NCBI RefSeq assembly: GCF_026151205.1 | Contig: NC_087076.1 | Span: 12,571,675-12,635,674, forward strand | Source of the DNA: Bolinopsis microptera | Taxonomy: Eukaryota; Ctenophora; Tentaculata; Lobata; Bolinopsidae | Direction of reading: 5' to 3' | Length of the DNA stretch: 64,000 nucleotides | Shown: positions 1-12,800 of the stretch, piece by piece | Layout of the letters: every line of letters begins with the position of its first letter | How positions within the stretch are numbered: the first letter of the stretch is position 1 | Program-made: the position numbers and the translations under genes | The notes under the pieces: generated by a model | What the model was told of the DNA's origin: nothing | Seen by the model: only the letters and a program-made list of their open reading frames with translations | Databases searched by the model: none

Positions 1-46
1 CATGCAAATTGAACATGTTGAAAAGGTGTAGACTGTAGGATAAAAT

Positions 47-322
47 GGCGGTCAAAATGGCCGTAACGATTATTTGATAGATCCTAAAATGACTCGTCAA
101 GATCCAGTTAATTTTTGCGGTCAAAATGGTCGTAACGATTATTTGATAGATCCTAAAATGACTCGTCCAGATCCAGTTAATTTTTGCGATCAAAATGGCC
201 GTAACGATTATTTGATAGATCCTAAAATGACTCGTCCAGATCCAGTTAATTTTTGCGGTCAAAATGGTCGTAACGATTATTTGATAGATCCTAAAATGAC
301 TCGTCCAGATCCAGTTAATTTT
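47..322. repeat. 69-bp tandem repeat, about four copies
   Basis: Four near-identical 69-bp units follow one another; the landmark CGTAACGATTATTTGATAG recurs every 69 bases. Because 69 is a multiple of three, one plus-strand frame stays open (to 340) and reads a 23-residue peptide repeat containing DPVNF and NGRNDYL. That frame has a stop just upstream of the first full unit, and the only available ATG codons lie inside the repeat. I treat it as a minisatellite; a repetitive protein exon is possible but unsupported. Confidence 0.85.
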
Positions 323-497
323 GAAATAAATCATGGCTGAAATTTACAATGAAACTTTGTGGAACAGGATCACTGGCTCCAGATGTTTAACTTTGTCAAG
401 ATATTCCATTGTTTAGTCCAAAACCTTCGAGATAAAAGTGGTCAGAAAGCTATATTTTATTTTTCTTACTTAACGTTACAATTCGTTTTTATTTCCG

Positions 498-625
498 AGG
501 ATTTAGAGCGAGGTGTCAGTTCACCTGCCGTTCTATTCACACGATGGCTCGATCTTTTTTTCTGTGCTATTTTTTTTGTTACTTTAACGTAGGATTTGGA
601 GCGAGGTGTCAGTACACCTGCCGTT
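498..625. repeat. 35-bp direct repeat pair with a hairpin core
   Basis: A 35-bp sequence at 498-532 recurs at 591-625 with about three differences. The second copy contains a perfect 6-bp inverted repeat, AGGTGT-cagt-ACACCT (604-619); the first has one mismatch in the arm. The surrounding DNA (324-1000) shows no convincing gene, only AT-rich sequence. Confidence 0.6.
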
Positions 626-795
626 GTAAAAATTCCTTGAGCGCGGTAAGTGTTACTTTAATCAAATCCAACCTTTGTTCCAACAGATTATATTAAGAAG
701 GGACGCTCACAATTAATTCATTTTTTGTTCATCTCCCACCTACCGATACATACCAACACCCTGAGCTAGTATTAATTGTTTTAAGCTTTTTATAT

Positions 796-850
796 GTAAA
801 AATTTCGAGCATTTTCAACACTAGCATTTTCCGATACTTGTAAAAATTTC
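796..850. repeat. Inverted relics of the 28-bp motif found at 29.1 kb
   Basis: GTAAAAATTTC occurs at 796 and 840, with CATTTTCCGATACTTG before the second copy. Read on the other strand this is the motif GAAATTTTTACAAGT.TCGGAAAAT that is tandemly repeated at 29,093-29,286. The two sites are in opposite orientation and bracket the Polinton block, so they may be remnants of its terminal repeats; homology beyond the motif is not visible. Confidence 0.4.
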
Positions 851-1006
851 AAGAATCTATAATAGAGAAAACAGTCAGCCCTAACTAATATTGAGTTATT
901 TTCATGTTTCTTATATTGATTTAATGTTTCCTTAGATGACCTGGTTATTAATGTTTTAAACTATCTGCTTTTTATTAATTTTTTCACATTAAAATCTTAC
1001 TCAGCT

Positions 1007-2294
1007 ATGATTGTTGAAGGTATACTGACCTTCATTGGGAGTTCATGTAAAGGAAGGGTAAAGATCGTCGTAAAAACAAAAGATAAGGAGACGGACTATC
1101 TTGTCTGGTCCTCGATCGTCCCCGATGAGTTGAAGGTTTGTAGTTTGCCATACAAAAGGATCAAATTTTAACGGTTTTTAAAAAATATTTCAGTTCAAAA
1201 CAGTTATAGTGTAAAGTAGGAGATTGAAAATCTGACATCTGCTCGTAAAATTACTATTAATGACAAATTCACCATATGAAATTTTTGTGACACAAATTTT
1301 CAATTTGCAATTTATTTTTGTGTAATAGAAAATAATATCAAACAGATAAATAGTAAGATAAATATAAAGACTCTCGAGAAGACTGTAAACGGCAAATCTT
1401 ACACGAATGTTGTTGGGTTGAGCGTCATTACACCAACAGTACAACAGTCAACCCCAGCTGCAAAACACCGTAAAAGAGTGAGTCTATTTTAAAGAAATCA
1501 ATATATTTCTACAGTTTATACTTTTGAACATATAATTTGTGCATGCACCACCGTGTAAATTCAAAAATCTTCACATGTCATTGCTGTATTACACAGTGAT
1601 TTTAATTTGTTAAGTTACATCGTATGTCAATTTGAAAATTTTCCAGATAGCTAAACGACCTACCGTCACTACAAGAGACCCAGGTAAAAACAAAACCCCT
1701 CCATTTTAGATTTGGAAGACCTTCTTAGAAATGATACATATTTAGTTTTTATTAAAATTTCAAAACATTGTAATCGAATGCTATACAAATAGAAATTTGA
1801 TCAGTGTATAAAATTATACCTACGAGCTAGCTCACTCTATAGTTTAATGTTTAAGAATAATTAGAAATGATTTAAATTTTGGAATTGGTTCATCTAATAT
1901 GAAAAATTTTCATTTCAGATGCAGATGAGGACACAGGACCAACCACCAGCGCAGCCAGTCCCAAAAAAGTGAGATTATTTTCCTAGAATCTAAGATATGT
2001 ATTTCTAACTTTAAATCTACAAGTTTTGATAAGCATACATCACCATGTAAATTCAAATGAATATTCCATTGATCTGTTAGTCACTGAGGATCAAAGCCCT
2101 ATTCATTCCTGTGATTATCAAAGATCCTGGTCAATAAGTCTTATCAAACACAACTCAATCGTTTGGAATGAATATTCCGTTGAGGATAAAACAACGATAT
2201 TATTGTTAATAACACATTCAATTTGTAGGTGAAATCTAGGGGGAAGCAGCTCCCCCCACCTGCAGACTTCATAGATTGGGCAGCCTTATTAGAT
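1007..2294 (+). CDS. Candidate five-exon gene of unknown function
   Basis: Five open segments can be chained with consistent phase and GT-AG borders: 1007-1135 (ATG after a TTACTCAG acceptor), about 1370-1477, 1647-1683, 1919-1968 and 2229-2294. The third exon ends in phase 1 and the fourth completes the codon; the other junctions are phase 0. The product would be a small protein with a basic stretch (KHRKRIAKRP) across the second/third exon junction and an acidic, Ser/Thr-rich middle. I do not recognise it. The start of exon 2 is the weakest call, and the 3' end is unknown: the GC-rich repeat just downstream could be a last exon. It lies between the inverted 28-bp motif and the tandem arrays, so it could be a Polinton gene or a host gene. 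Confidence 0.4.
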
Positions 2295-2442
2295 GTAAGT
2301 AATTTAAAATCCTAACAGCTCTGTTTAGTAATATTAGCTGATTAATGAGATAGAGTTATTTAAAAAAAAATTAAATATATATATATATATCCATAGACAC
2401 AGTGTTTCGTCCTATTAGGACTGATCAATATTAACCGCAGGA

Positions 2443-2680
2443 AACAAGCTAGACCTGCCCCTGCCGGACCTGCCGGACCTGCCGGACCTGCCCCTGCCGG
2501 ACCTGCCACCGGACCTGCCGCCGGACCTGCCCCTGCCGGACCTGCCCCTGCCAGACCTGCCACTGCCGGACCTGCCGGACCTGTCCCGGACCTGACCCTG
2601 TCGGACCTGCCCCTGCCAGACCTGCCACTGCCGGACCTGCCGGACCTGCCCCTACCGGACCTGCCCCCTGCCGGACTATA
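2443..2680. repeat. GC-rich CCTGCCGGA minisatellite
   Basis: Short 9-12-bp units built from CCTGCC and GGACCTGCC are repeated over about 240 bases in otherwise AT-rich DNA. Plus-strand frames read Gly-Pro-Ala or Pro-Asp-Leu repeats and one stays open to a TAA near 2680. The minus strand reads a Gly/Ala/Pro repeat as well. Both strands being open is what a repeat of this kind produces, so coding is not established. Confidence 0.8.
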
Positions 2681-2949
2681 ATATAAAAGTTTAAATTACT
2701 ATTATTATTATTTATTTACTTATACTTTATCAAATTCTTGTTTTACTTATCTAATATTCAATGAAACAAGAAATTTCAATGAAACAAGAAATTCTACTTC
2801 AAGCTGCTAATGATAATAATTAAGTGATAAAGATATTTATGCTATAATTCAAATAATTAACTATCGTGATACCAATTCTATAATGTTTCTTTCCCCTTCT
2901 AGTTACAACATGGGTTAATGTACTTGAAATAAAAATAATACATTTATAA

Positions 2950-5945
2950 AGTATATTTAATACAGATATAAAAATAAGAATCTGAAAGTTATGAGAAAGC
3001 TCTGCTAAATCACTGGTAGCTTGACTATCACGCTGTGCAGTATGAGTCGAATTATATTTTAATACAGATATAAAAATAAGAATCTGAAAGTTATGAGAAA
3101 GCTCTGCTAAATCACTGGTAGCTTGACTATCACGCTGTGCAGTATGAGTCGAATTATATTTTAATAAAGATATAAAAATAAAGAATCTGAAAGATATTCG
3201 AAAGCTCTGCTAAATCACTGGTAGTCTGACTATCACGCTGTGCAGTATGAGTCGAATTATATTTTAATAAAGATATAAAAATAAAGAATCTGAAAGATAT
3301 TCGAAAGCTCTGCTAAATCACTGGTAGTCTGACTATCACGCTGTGCAGTATGAGTCGAATTATATTTTAATAAAGATATAAAAATAAAGAATCTGAAAGA
3401 TATTCGAAAGCTCTGCTAAATCACTGATAGCTTGACTATCACGCTGTGCGGTATGAGTCGAATTATATTTAATACAGATATAAAAATAAGAATCTGAAAG
3501 TTACGAGAAAGCTCTGCTAAATCACTGATAGCTTGATTATCACGCTGTGCAGTATGAGTCGAATTATATTTAATACAGATATAAAAATAAGAATCTGAAA
3601 GTTATGAGAAAGCTCTGCTAAATCACTGGTAGCTTGCCTATCACGCTGTGCAGTATGAGTCGAATTATATTTAATACAGATATAAAAATAAGAATCTGAA
3701 AGTTATGAGAAAGGTCTGCTAAATCACTGGTAGCTTGCCTATCACGCTGTGTGGTATGAGTCGAATTATATTTAATACAGATATAAAAATAAGAATCTGA
3801 AAGTTATGAGAAAGCTCTGCTAAATCACTGGTAGTCTGACTATCACGCTGTGCAGTATGAGTCGAATTATATTTTAATAAAGATATAAAAATAAAGAATC
3901 TGAAAGATATTCGAAAGCTCTGCTAAATCACTGGTAGTCTGACTATCACACTGTGCAGTATGAGTCGAATTATATTTTAATAAAGATATAAAAATAAAGA
4001 ATCTGAAAGTTACGAGAAAGCTCTGCTAAATCACTGATAGCTTGACTATCACGCTGTGCGGTATGAGGCGAATTATATTTAATACAGATATAAAAATAAG
4101 AATCTGAAAGTTACGAGAAAGCTCTGCTAAATCACTGATAGCTTGATTATCACGCTGTGCAGTATGAGTCGAATTATATTTAATACAGATATAAAAATAA
4201 GAATCTGAAAGTTATGAGAAAGCTCTGCTAAATCACTGGTAGCTTGCCTATCACGCTGTGTGGTATGAGTCGAATTATATTTAATACAGATATAAAAATA
4301 AGAATCTGAAAGTTATGAGAAAGCTCTGCTAAATCACTGGTAGCTTGACTATCACACTGTGCAGTATGAGTCGAATTATATTTTAATAAAGATATAAAAA
4401 TAAAGAATCTGAAAGTTACGAGAAAGCTCTGCTAAATCACTGATAGCTTGACTATCACGCTGTGCGGTATGAGTCGAATTATATTTAATACAGATATAAA
4501 AATAAGAATCTGAAAGTTACGAGAAAGCTCTGCTAAATCACTGATAGCTTGATTATCACGCTGTGCGGTATGAGTCGAATTACATTTTAATAAAGATATA
4601 AAAATAAAGAATCTGAAAGTTACGAGAAAGCTCTGCTAAATCACTGATAGCTTGACTATCACGCTGTGCGGTATGAGTCGAATTATATTTAATACAGATA
4701 TAAAAATAAGAATCTGAAAGTTACGAGAAAGCTCTGCTAAATCACTGATAGCTTGATTATCACGCTGTGCGGTATGAGTCGAATTACATTTTAATAAAGA
4801 TATAAAAATAAAGAATCTGAAAGTTACGAGAAAGCTCTGCTAAATCACTGGTAGTCTGACTATCACGCTGTGTGGTATGAGTCGAATTACATTTTAATAA
4901 AGATATAAAAATAAGAATCTGAAAGTTACGAGAAAGCTCTGCTAAATCACTGATAGCTTGACTATCACGCTGTGCAGTATGAGTTGAATTATATTTTAAT
5001 AAAGATATAAAAATAAAGAATCTGAAAGTTACGAGAAAGCTCTGCTAAATCACTGGTAGTCTGACTATCACGCTGTGCAGTATGAGTCGAATTATATTTA
5101 ATACAGATATAAAAATAAGAATCTGAAAGTTATGAGAAAGCTCTGCTAAATCACTGGTAGCTTGCCTATCACGCTGTGTGGTATGAGTCGAATTATATTT
5201 AATACAGATATAAAAATAAGAATCTGAAAGTTATGAGAAAGCTCTGCTAAATCACTGGTAGTCTGACTATCACGCTGTGCAGTATGAGTCAAATTATATT
5301 TTAATAAAGATATAAAAATAAAGAATCTGAAAGATATTCGAAAGCTCTGCTAAATCACTGGTAGTCTGACTATCACACTGTGCAGTATGAGTCGAATTAT
5401 GTTTTAATAAAGATATAAAAATAAAGAATCTGAAAGTTACGAGAAAGCTCTGCTAAATCACTGATAGCTTGACTATCACGCTGTGCGGTATGAGTCGAAT
5501 TATATTTAATACAGATATAAAAATAAGAATCTGAAAGTTACGAGAAAGCTCTGCTAAATCACTGATAGCTTGATTATCACGCTGTGCAGTATGAGTCGAA
5601 TTATATTTAATACAGATATAAAAATAAGAATCTGAAAGTTATGAGAAAGCTCTGCTAAATCACTGGTAGCTTGCCTATCACGCTGTGTGGTATGAGTCGA
5701 ATTATATTTAATACAGATATAAAAATAAGAATCTGAAAGTTATGAGAAAGCTCTGCTAAATCACTGGTAGCTTGACTATCACGCTGTGCGGTATGAGTCG
5801 AATTATATTTAATAAAGATATAAAAATAAGAATCTGAAAGTTACGAGAAAGCTCTGCTAAAACACTGGTAGCTTGCCTATCACGCTGTGCGGTATGAGTC
5901 GAATTATATTTAATACAGATATAAAAATAAGAATCTGAAAGATAA
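2950..5945. repeat. ~102-bp tandem array, about 29 copies
   Basis: The landmark TATGAGTCGAATTATATTT recurs at 102-103-base spacing (for example 3041, 3143, 3246, 3349) through about 3 kb. Units fall into at least two types: one with 'taataaagat...gaaagatattcg' and one with 'taatacagat...gaaagttacgag'. Blocks of mixed types recur (3.77-4.17 kb resembles 5.19-5.60 kb), indicating higher-order duplication. AATAATACATTTATA lies at both edges (about 2,934 and 5,952). No open frame crosses the array. Confidence 0.95.
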
Positions 5946-6111
5946 TAAAGATAATAATACATTTATAATAAATGTAAACTGTATACAAATTAAAGTGAGA
6001 AATACTATTAAAAGTAGAAAGTGAAGAATGAAAAATTATAAAGATATGAATAAAATGAAGAATGATACGAAGCTATGAAGAGCAAACAGTCAATCATCAT
6101 CTTATTGCAAT

Positions 6112-6390
6112 TTACAAGCAGACGGTCCCATCCGCTCTATCGAGTTTGTGTTTCCAATGCCCCCAATGGATGTGGACCGGATTGTAGTTTAAGGCTACAA
6201 ATCTGACTATCTCATGATACGGCTGGGCATTGTTTGTGTGAGATAATGGTAAGATCGCTTGTAAGCAAAGGGTTCCAGCAAGGCGGGGATCCCCGCTAAC
6301 TATAACAAAATAAGAGAGTATTCTCTCTAATTCCAAAAATTGAAAAATGACTGTTTGCAATTCATACTGCTTCAATGTTATTATCATCAC
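6112..6390 (-). CDS. Hypothetical minus-strand exon
   Basis: A 92-codon minus-strand frame whose last 60 residues have a protein-like composition (including VRFVALNYNPVHIHWGHWK) and higher GC than its surroundings. A possible acceptor (TTATAGTTAG) sits just before the GC-rich part on the minus strand, so the coding part may be only 6112-6297. A perfect 14-bp palindrome, GCGGGGATCCCCGC, lies at 6283-6296. No relative is recognised and no partner exon was found. Confidence 0.25.
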   Translation of the reverse strand: MMIITLKQYELQTVIFQFLELERILSYFVIVSGDPRLAGTLCLQAILPLSHTNNAQPYHEIVRFVALNYNPVHIHWGHWKHKLDRADGTVCL

Positions 6391-6399
6391 TGATAATTA

Positions 6400-6925
6400 T
6401 AATAATGAAACCACTAGTACTGAAAAATAAAAGGATTAAATTAGGTGGGAATTCCCACTATATTTAATATAATAGGAGAGCACTCTCTTCGTTTACTTTT
6501 TTTTTTTTCTAGTTATACTACTGTTTGAATTTACTTGTTATTCTATTTTAATTTAAAATATTATCTTATTACACATTTTGCTACTATCTTTTCTTGCTAT
6601 CTGTTTTTAAAATGATTAACCATACTTTTTTTTCTTTTTTATTTTGGGGAAAATTTGCCTTCCTCGGCTGGTCGTTACTTTATTTTTTAAATATTCTTAT
6701 CATTTAAAACTTTGATCAGCTGCAGGGGGTGAATTTGCATCAAGGTTCTGTAATATGAACCAGTTTTCACAGAAAAAAGACCGTCCGTAGGTGGTGAATA
6801 GCCACATCCTTCACGAGGTGACCCCGTTCTCTGCATTTTATTTTACCCTACTTTTTGACTTATATTTTTATTTTCCAATGCAGAGGTTACTAAATACGGC
6901 GGATCGGTTATAAAATACTTAGTAC
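6400..6925. other. AT-rich non-coding leader upstream of polB
   Basis: Poly-T and poly-A rich sequence with no gene that I can support. It separates the satellite array from the polymerase promoter. Confidence 0.5.
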
Positions 6926-6934
6926 TATATAAAG
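6926..6934 (+). promoter_or_regulatory. TATA box of polB
   Basis: TATATAAAG lies 45 bases before the first polymerase ATG at 6971, close enough to place a transcription start shortly before that codon. The same TATA-to-ATG distance recurs at other genes of the element. Confidence 0.6.
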
Positions 6935-6970
6935 GCTTAAAAACAGACCTCTTATCACAAAACTATTAGC

Positions 6971-9850
6971 ATGAGCGAACTGACTTTTAATGTAACACGA
7001 GCCTTGAATGACTCTGTCATTGAATTTAAGGTTAGAGCCCCTGAAACACAGTTCAACGGAACCCCTGAAGAAGGGTTGGAGGTGCTCTTGGGGGGTGTTG
7101 ACATGATAATAGAGCGCTTCATGCAACGACGGAACTGTTTCAAGTTCCATGTCACTTTGGACGGGGTATTTCAGGTATTTGATTTGCTACTAACAATCTG
7201 TTAAAATAGTGATAAGGAAATTTTCAAATCCAAAAGGAGTGGTTTAACAAGGAAAAAAATATAGATAAATAGAAGTTGATATATTTCATTTACAGAAACA
7301 TATAAACGGTGAAGAGCAGACATTTGGTTTCAAGACACGAGCAACTGTGTGTCTGAGATCATCAAACAAGGATGAGATGATCAATGAAGTTCGAAACAAA
7401 ATCTTGGATTCATACGAGTCTTTTCAAGGAATGGGTTGGTAAAGTTTTCTAATTTTTATTTCATTAACCTCCAACTACCTTGACCCTAATCAAACCAAGT
7501 TGAGTTATGTTACAATTGCAGATACAAAGATTATTACAAATAATCTCAACAGGTAGCGGTTGGATATGGAGACGATGGCAAATGGTTACAGTGCTCGTCA
7601 TAAAGTACAACCCTGTATCAGGATGATTGATTGAGTGATTGATTAGGGGTCTATATAGGGACCACTATAATGTTGAAAATTGTTGTTTTATATCTTACTA
7701 ATTTCAATTAACTTTGAGAACTTTCAATAGTTTAAAACCAAAAATCAATAACAAGAGTGATTGAAATTAAAAATGTAGATAGAAGACATATTGCATTTAA
7801 GTTTGAATTATGACGTGATTTAAGAACATAATTATCCATGTTATATATAACACTCTATATAACATTATATAAACTCTCTTAAATTCTAGAATGTCGACTT
7901 ACTTGCCAACTCCCAAACTGTTGAAAAAGAGAAGATGTCTGTTGAACATACGGAATAAAGATGACCAATCATTCCTTTATTGTATTGTGGCTGCTTTGAA
8001 AAGACCTGATAGAAACCCAACACGACCTGGATTCTATAAGCGTTATGTCAAGAAACTAATCACGACAGGTATATACTATATATCAATTATTAACAATCAT
8101 AACATATGCAACCATCACGTGACTGTAATAATCTAGTGAATATCTAGAGCTTAGTGAAGAATAGAAAATGATACTTGTACCCACAGGAATCAACGCACCA
8201 AAACGGTTGGAGGACATCCCCCTGTTTGAGAAACAAACCTGTAAGTCCCTTTATCCATATAATAAAGCAACTTTCCTAATTACACATTCATAATATTTTT
8301 AAATTTATCTTTATTCTTATATCAACTACGATTTTCAGGTATATCCGTCAATGTTTTTGGTTACAGTGAGAGCGAGCTAAGAACACACATTTTCCCTATT
8401 TACACGACGAACTTCAAGTTTAAGAGGATAGTACATCTGATCAGTTTGACAGAAAGAAATAAAACACATTATGTTCTGATCAAATCCCTATCAACATTTT
8501 TGAGATTGGTCACGAAATACGAGAAAAGAATGTTGACATGTGAAAGATGTTTTAGAAGGTTCACATCCAAACGTTTTTTTGAAAAGCATGCAACGTTCTG
8601 TGAGACAGGAGAACCCGCTGTCTTCATGCCTGAAGACCCTGTATTGAAATTCAAAAACTTTCAATACAAATTTCCCTGTCCTGTGGTCATGTATGCCGAT
8701 TTTGAAGCCTATCAGATCAGCATGAACGAGAGCACCGGTTCAAAAAGCTCAAACATCGCTGAACAAAAACCAACAGGGTTCGCATACATGATTGTGTCAC
8801 CTCATGATGTTCTTTGTAGACCATTGAAGTTATATAGAGGTGAAGATGCAGCCGCAAAGTTTGTAGACTGTTTGATAAATGAGTGTTACGACATAGAGGA
8901 TATACTCAACGAGGTGAAACCGATGGAGTTCACAGACGATAACATGGTGCAATTTCAAACAGCAACCAACTGCTCAATCTGTAAACAAAGCTTAATTTGG
9001 AGCGATTTGAACAATCCTGTTGTTCGCGATCACTGTCATATTTCAGGTTGATAAGTTAACTTATACTATTGATTAATACAAACGTTTACAATTGAAATAT
9101 AAATCTATAATTGATTATCACTAATGTGACATCTTATTCAGGTTCATTTCGTGGTGCCGCTCATTCTCAATGTAATTTGAAGGCTTGTCAACAAAAGAGG
9201 TTGTTTGTCTACTTTCACAATGGGAAGGGTTACGACAATCATTTCATTCTAACAGCTTTAGCTGATGACAAGAGAACGGGTACCATAGAGGTTATTGCCA
9301 ATACTGCTGAGAAATATATGTTTTACTGGTTAGACGGTGCAATGATAGGCAGTAATTGTAGTGTAAAAACAGCCCCACCACTCCTATGGAGATAGATGGT
9401 TAGTCATCTTAATAAATAAATAAATGAATATAAATACAAATACAATCCATAATAGAAATAGAAACACTGCAGCGATGTGGCCCTCGCAGCTCAGTGAGAA
9501 TACTAACATCTTACCCCAATTTCTAAAACAGATTAAAACTTTTCCAAAAACTATCATCATCACTTTTCCAAAAACTATCATCACATTCTCAATTCTTTCT
9601 TCCTTCCTTTTTCAAAAATCATAATAATACTGTTCATTTCAATTCTTTCAGTCCTTTCAATTTCTTACACTGTACTAATCATAGTCTGTATCCCGTTCTC
9701 ACAACGGCCATAGATAGCAGGAGAAAGTAAGTAGTCTGTCACGTTGAGAGCAAGGTGAGAGTAGGTACTAGCCAAGAGGAGAGCCACACTATCTTTTTCT
9801 TTTAATAAGCTGTTCTTGACAAAGTGTCACCGGGACTTCGGATTGTTGTT

Positions 9851-9887
<37 letters not shown>

Positions 9888-12800
9888 TTAAAGGTTAATT
9901 ATACATTAAAGTCATCGTCACTCGTAATTATAAACAAATTATAAACAATTAAAAAAAAACAAATGCACACTGTTTCATTGGCATCAAAACCTACCACTAA
10001 TTAAAAAACCATTAAATACCAATTAAATTGAAACAATTTCTCCTTTATTTAGCATCACTAAAAGTTTATCACTGTTACTGGTTATTTTAGTAAAGGGATC
10101 CGCAAGCTGTTTAGCTCCCTCTTCCCATTTTACTTCAATCTCATCTTTCTGCTGCATTTGTCTAATGGTAGCCAGATCAACGTTCAACCTCTTTTCTTCA
10201 ACATGTTTACTTGATCGCAAAGCTTTATCTAATGATTGATTGTCTGTAAAGCCTATTACTGGAACCATTGACTTATCAAATTGATCGAAGTAGATCTCAC
10301 TTATCAGATGAGAGACATACACTCCATGATCTAATGTATCTTTGAATGCCAAAGTCTCTGCGCTCAAAGTGCTGCTTACAACTCGTTTACATTTATGACT
10401 TCCCCATGATAACGGTGATATCTTTCCTTCCTCATTCATTAGGACTATTAGATGACCTTTTCCTGTGGACACCTTGTCACCGAGGTTCATAGATGATGCA
10501 TCAGAGTAGATCACAATCTTGAGTGTAGAAATGTCTCCTAACTTTGAGAACTTTGTGTTGTAACAACCGTTGAGCTCTTTCATCCGTCTGAATGCTTTAT
10601 TGGCCTTCTTAACAGCTTCTACTGGATCTACACTCTTTGTTACATTTAAATCATACGTCATGAATGACAAATCTGGGCGTGATTGAGCAGCTACCCAGTT
10701 CAACTGACCACATATTGTTCTAAGCTTCCTGTCAGTCGACAGATGATATATCTCATGTTCTTTATCATTGATGACATCTGCTAGATCTCGGATATATTCA
10801 TGTTGGTTCACTAGGATACCGTCTTCTGTCTGCTCAACTGATAGACCAATGTAATTGAACTTTGATTTGCATATTTTACCAGCTTCAAAGTTTGATGTCA
10901 GTTCTTTTACAACTCTATCAAAGAATGACTTTGTACCAGCTACTAAGAAATCATCAACGTGAAGCACAAGTATTCCTTCGAATCCAGTACTAGTTCTCCA
11001 TATGAACAAAGCAGGATCTAACACTGATTGAGTACAACCAAGGTTGATAAGAAGTCCCTTCACACTGATAAACCAAGCTCTTGCCGCATCATTTAAACCA
11101 TACACTGTCTTTCTCAATCTCCACAAATAACCTTTTTCTACATGAGCTTCCTTGGGTGGTATGACATAAACATTTCTTTCAATTTTATTTCCTTGCAGAA
11201 AGGCAGCTTTGATATCAATCGTTGTTAGTTGCCACTGCTGGTTTGCAGCTATAGCAAGTACAACCTTGAGAGTGTTTTTGAATACTGTAGGTGACTCCAC
11301 TTCAATCGACTGATTTTGCTCTTGAAATCCACGGACTACTAACCGGGCTTTAACTCCAAGTTCAGTGCTGGGTTTTTCTGTTATTACCCAAGTTGTTGTA
11401 ATGACATTCTGATCACAATCCTTGACTTCATCATATACTTCTCTCTGCTTCCAGTTAGTCAATTCAATAACTTTAGCCTTAATAACCACATCTTCATTGT
11501 GTCTGGAAGTGGGAATTGTCACAACATTACATTCTTCGTGATCGTCTCCAGGTTCTGCATCAATAGCAGCATCAGCTTTGTACATAGCCGTCTTTGTACA
11601 ATCTATCAGCTTTTCTTCACCTTGGGTTGTCATAAGTTTCACCCAGTGATCTTTTCTGCCAAGCCGTTTTCCTTTTTGAGTCACGGTACATGTCTCCCAT
11701 TCATTTTCTTTTCCTTCTTTAACAAGTTTCACCGTATCTCCGACCGAAACATCGTTTTTCTGAAGTCTAGTTTCCAAATACTTAATCTTGAGTTGTTGTT
11801 TTTGTTCATTGGAAATTATCTTAGAGTCTATTTCAAGTATTGGAGAGGAGCTCATAATTTCTTGCCCTGTTGGTATTTCCTCTGTTTCCACTGGCACTTG
11901 AAATTGAATAGGCATTTCTTCTATGTTTTCAGCAGCTTCATCAAACTGATCATCGTTAAGATTGACTGCTTCATCATGTTGGCTATTCTCTGTTTCCAAG
12001 ATATCATCATTGTTTTGGTTGTGCTCGTCACTCACTATATATTCTCGTTTCACAATTCTACAGCTTGCTGCTTTGATAAGCAGTCCTCCATGCCTCAGTA
12101 TAAGAGTCTTTCCTTCCTTGCCGACTATCTTGGCAGGTCCTTTCCAGCGTTCAATATTAGGTCTTTTGTAGAATACAACATCACCAATCATAAAGTCTTG
12201 GTTGATATCTCGTAAGGGTCTTTTCAAAGCTCTTTTAACTCTTTCTGAATTCTCTGCCTCTAGATATGCTTTTCTGCTTAGATACATTGCATTAAGATTC
12301 CTTTGAATGTCGCTTGATAATGATTCATCTGCTCCTTCATTAGCAGGTAGCAAGTTGTAAGATACCCCAGGAAAGTTTGGATTCTGACCTGTCACTATCT
12401 GCACTGGAGAAAATCCACTGACATTGTACAGTGTGTTCTTGGCATTGATTGACCATGCAAGTGCTATCTTCAATGGAAACCCGTCATACATCATTTTAAG
12501 CACTGATTTGTCAACCACAGCATGGTTTCTTTCACATAAGCCATTTGACCAAGGTGAGTAGGCACTGGTAACACAAATTTCAAAGTTGAGTTGTTCACTG
12601 AGATCATTAAGTTCATTGTTTGCGAATTCTCCTCCATTGTCCACTAATATTTTTCCTGGAGGTCCCATACCTGCTGCAATCCATTCCATAGTAAAGGCTT
12701 TTATTACTGTCTCTGGCTTTTTGTTGGAAATCACCCTAGCTTTGCAGAATCTTGAGAACATATCAACAATGTAAATCACATAACCATTGATTCCAGTAAA

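Noticed and set aside
74-340. Plus-strand ORF with a 23-residue repeat
   Set aside because: Explained by a 69-bp tandem repeat whose length is a multiple of three; no upstream start codon.
2360-2563. Minus-strand Gly/Ala/Pro ORF
   Set aside because: Low-complexity repeat open on both strands; no start or splice support.
3000-5945. Possible tRNA-like units in the 102-bp array
   Set aside because: CTGGTAGCTTGACTATCACGC recalls tRNA boxes, but no acceptor stem or paired arms could be drawn.
11499-12215. 238-codon plus-strand ORF
   Set aside because: It is the antisense of the copia pol gene, which has clear integrase and RT motifs in the other strand.
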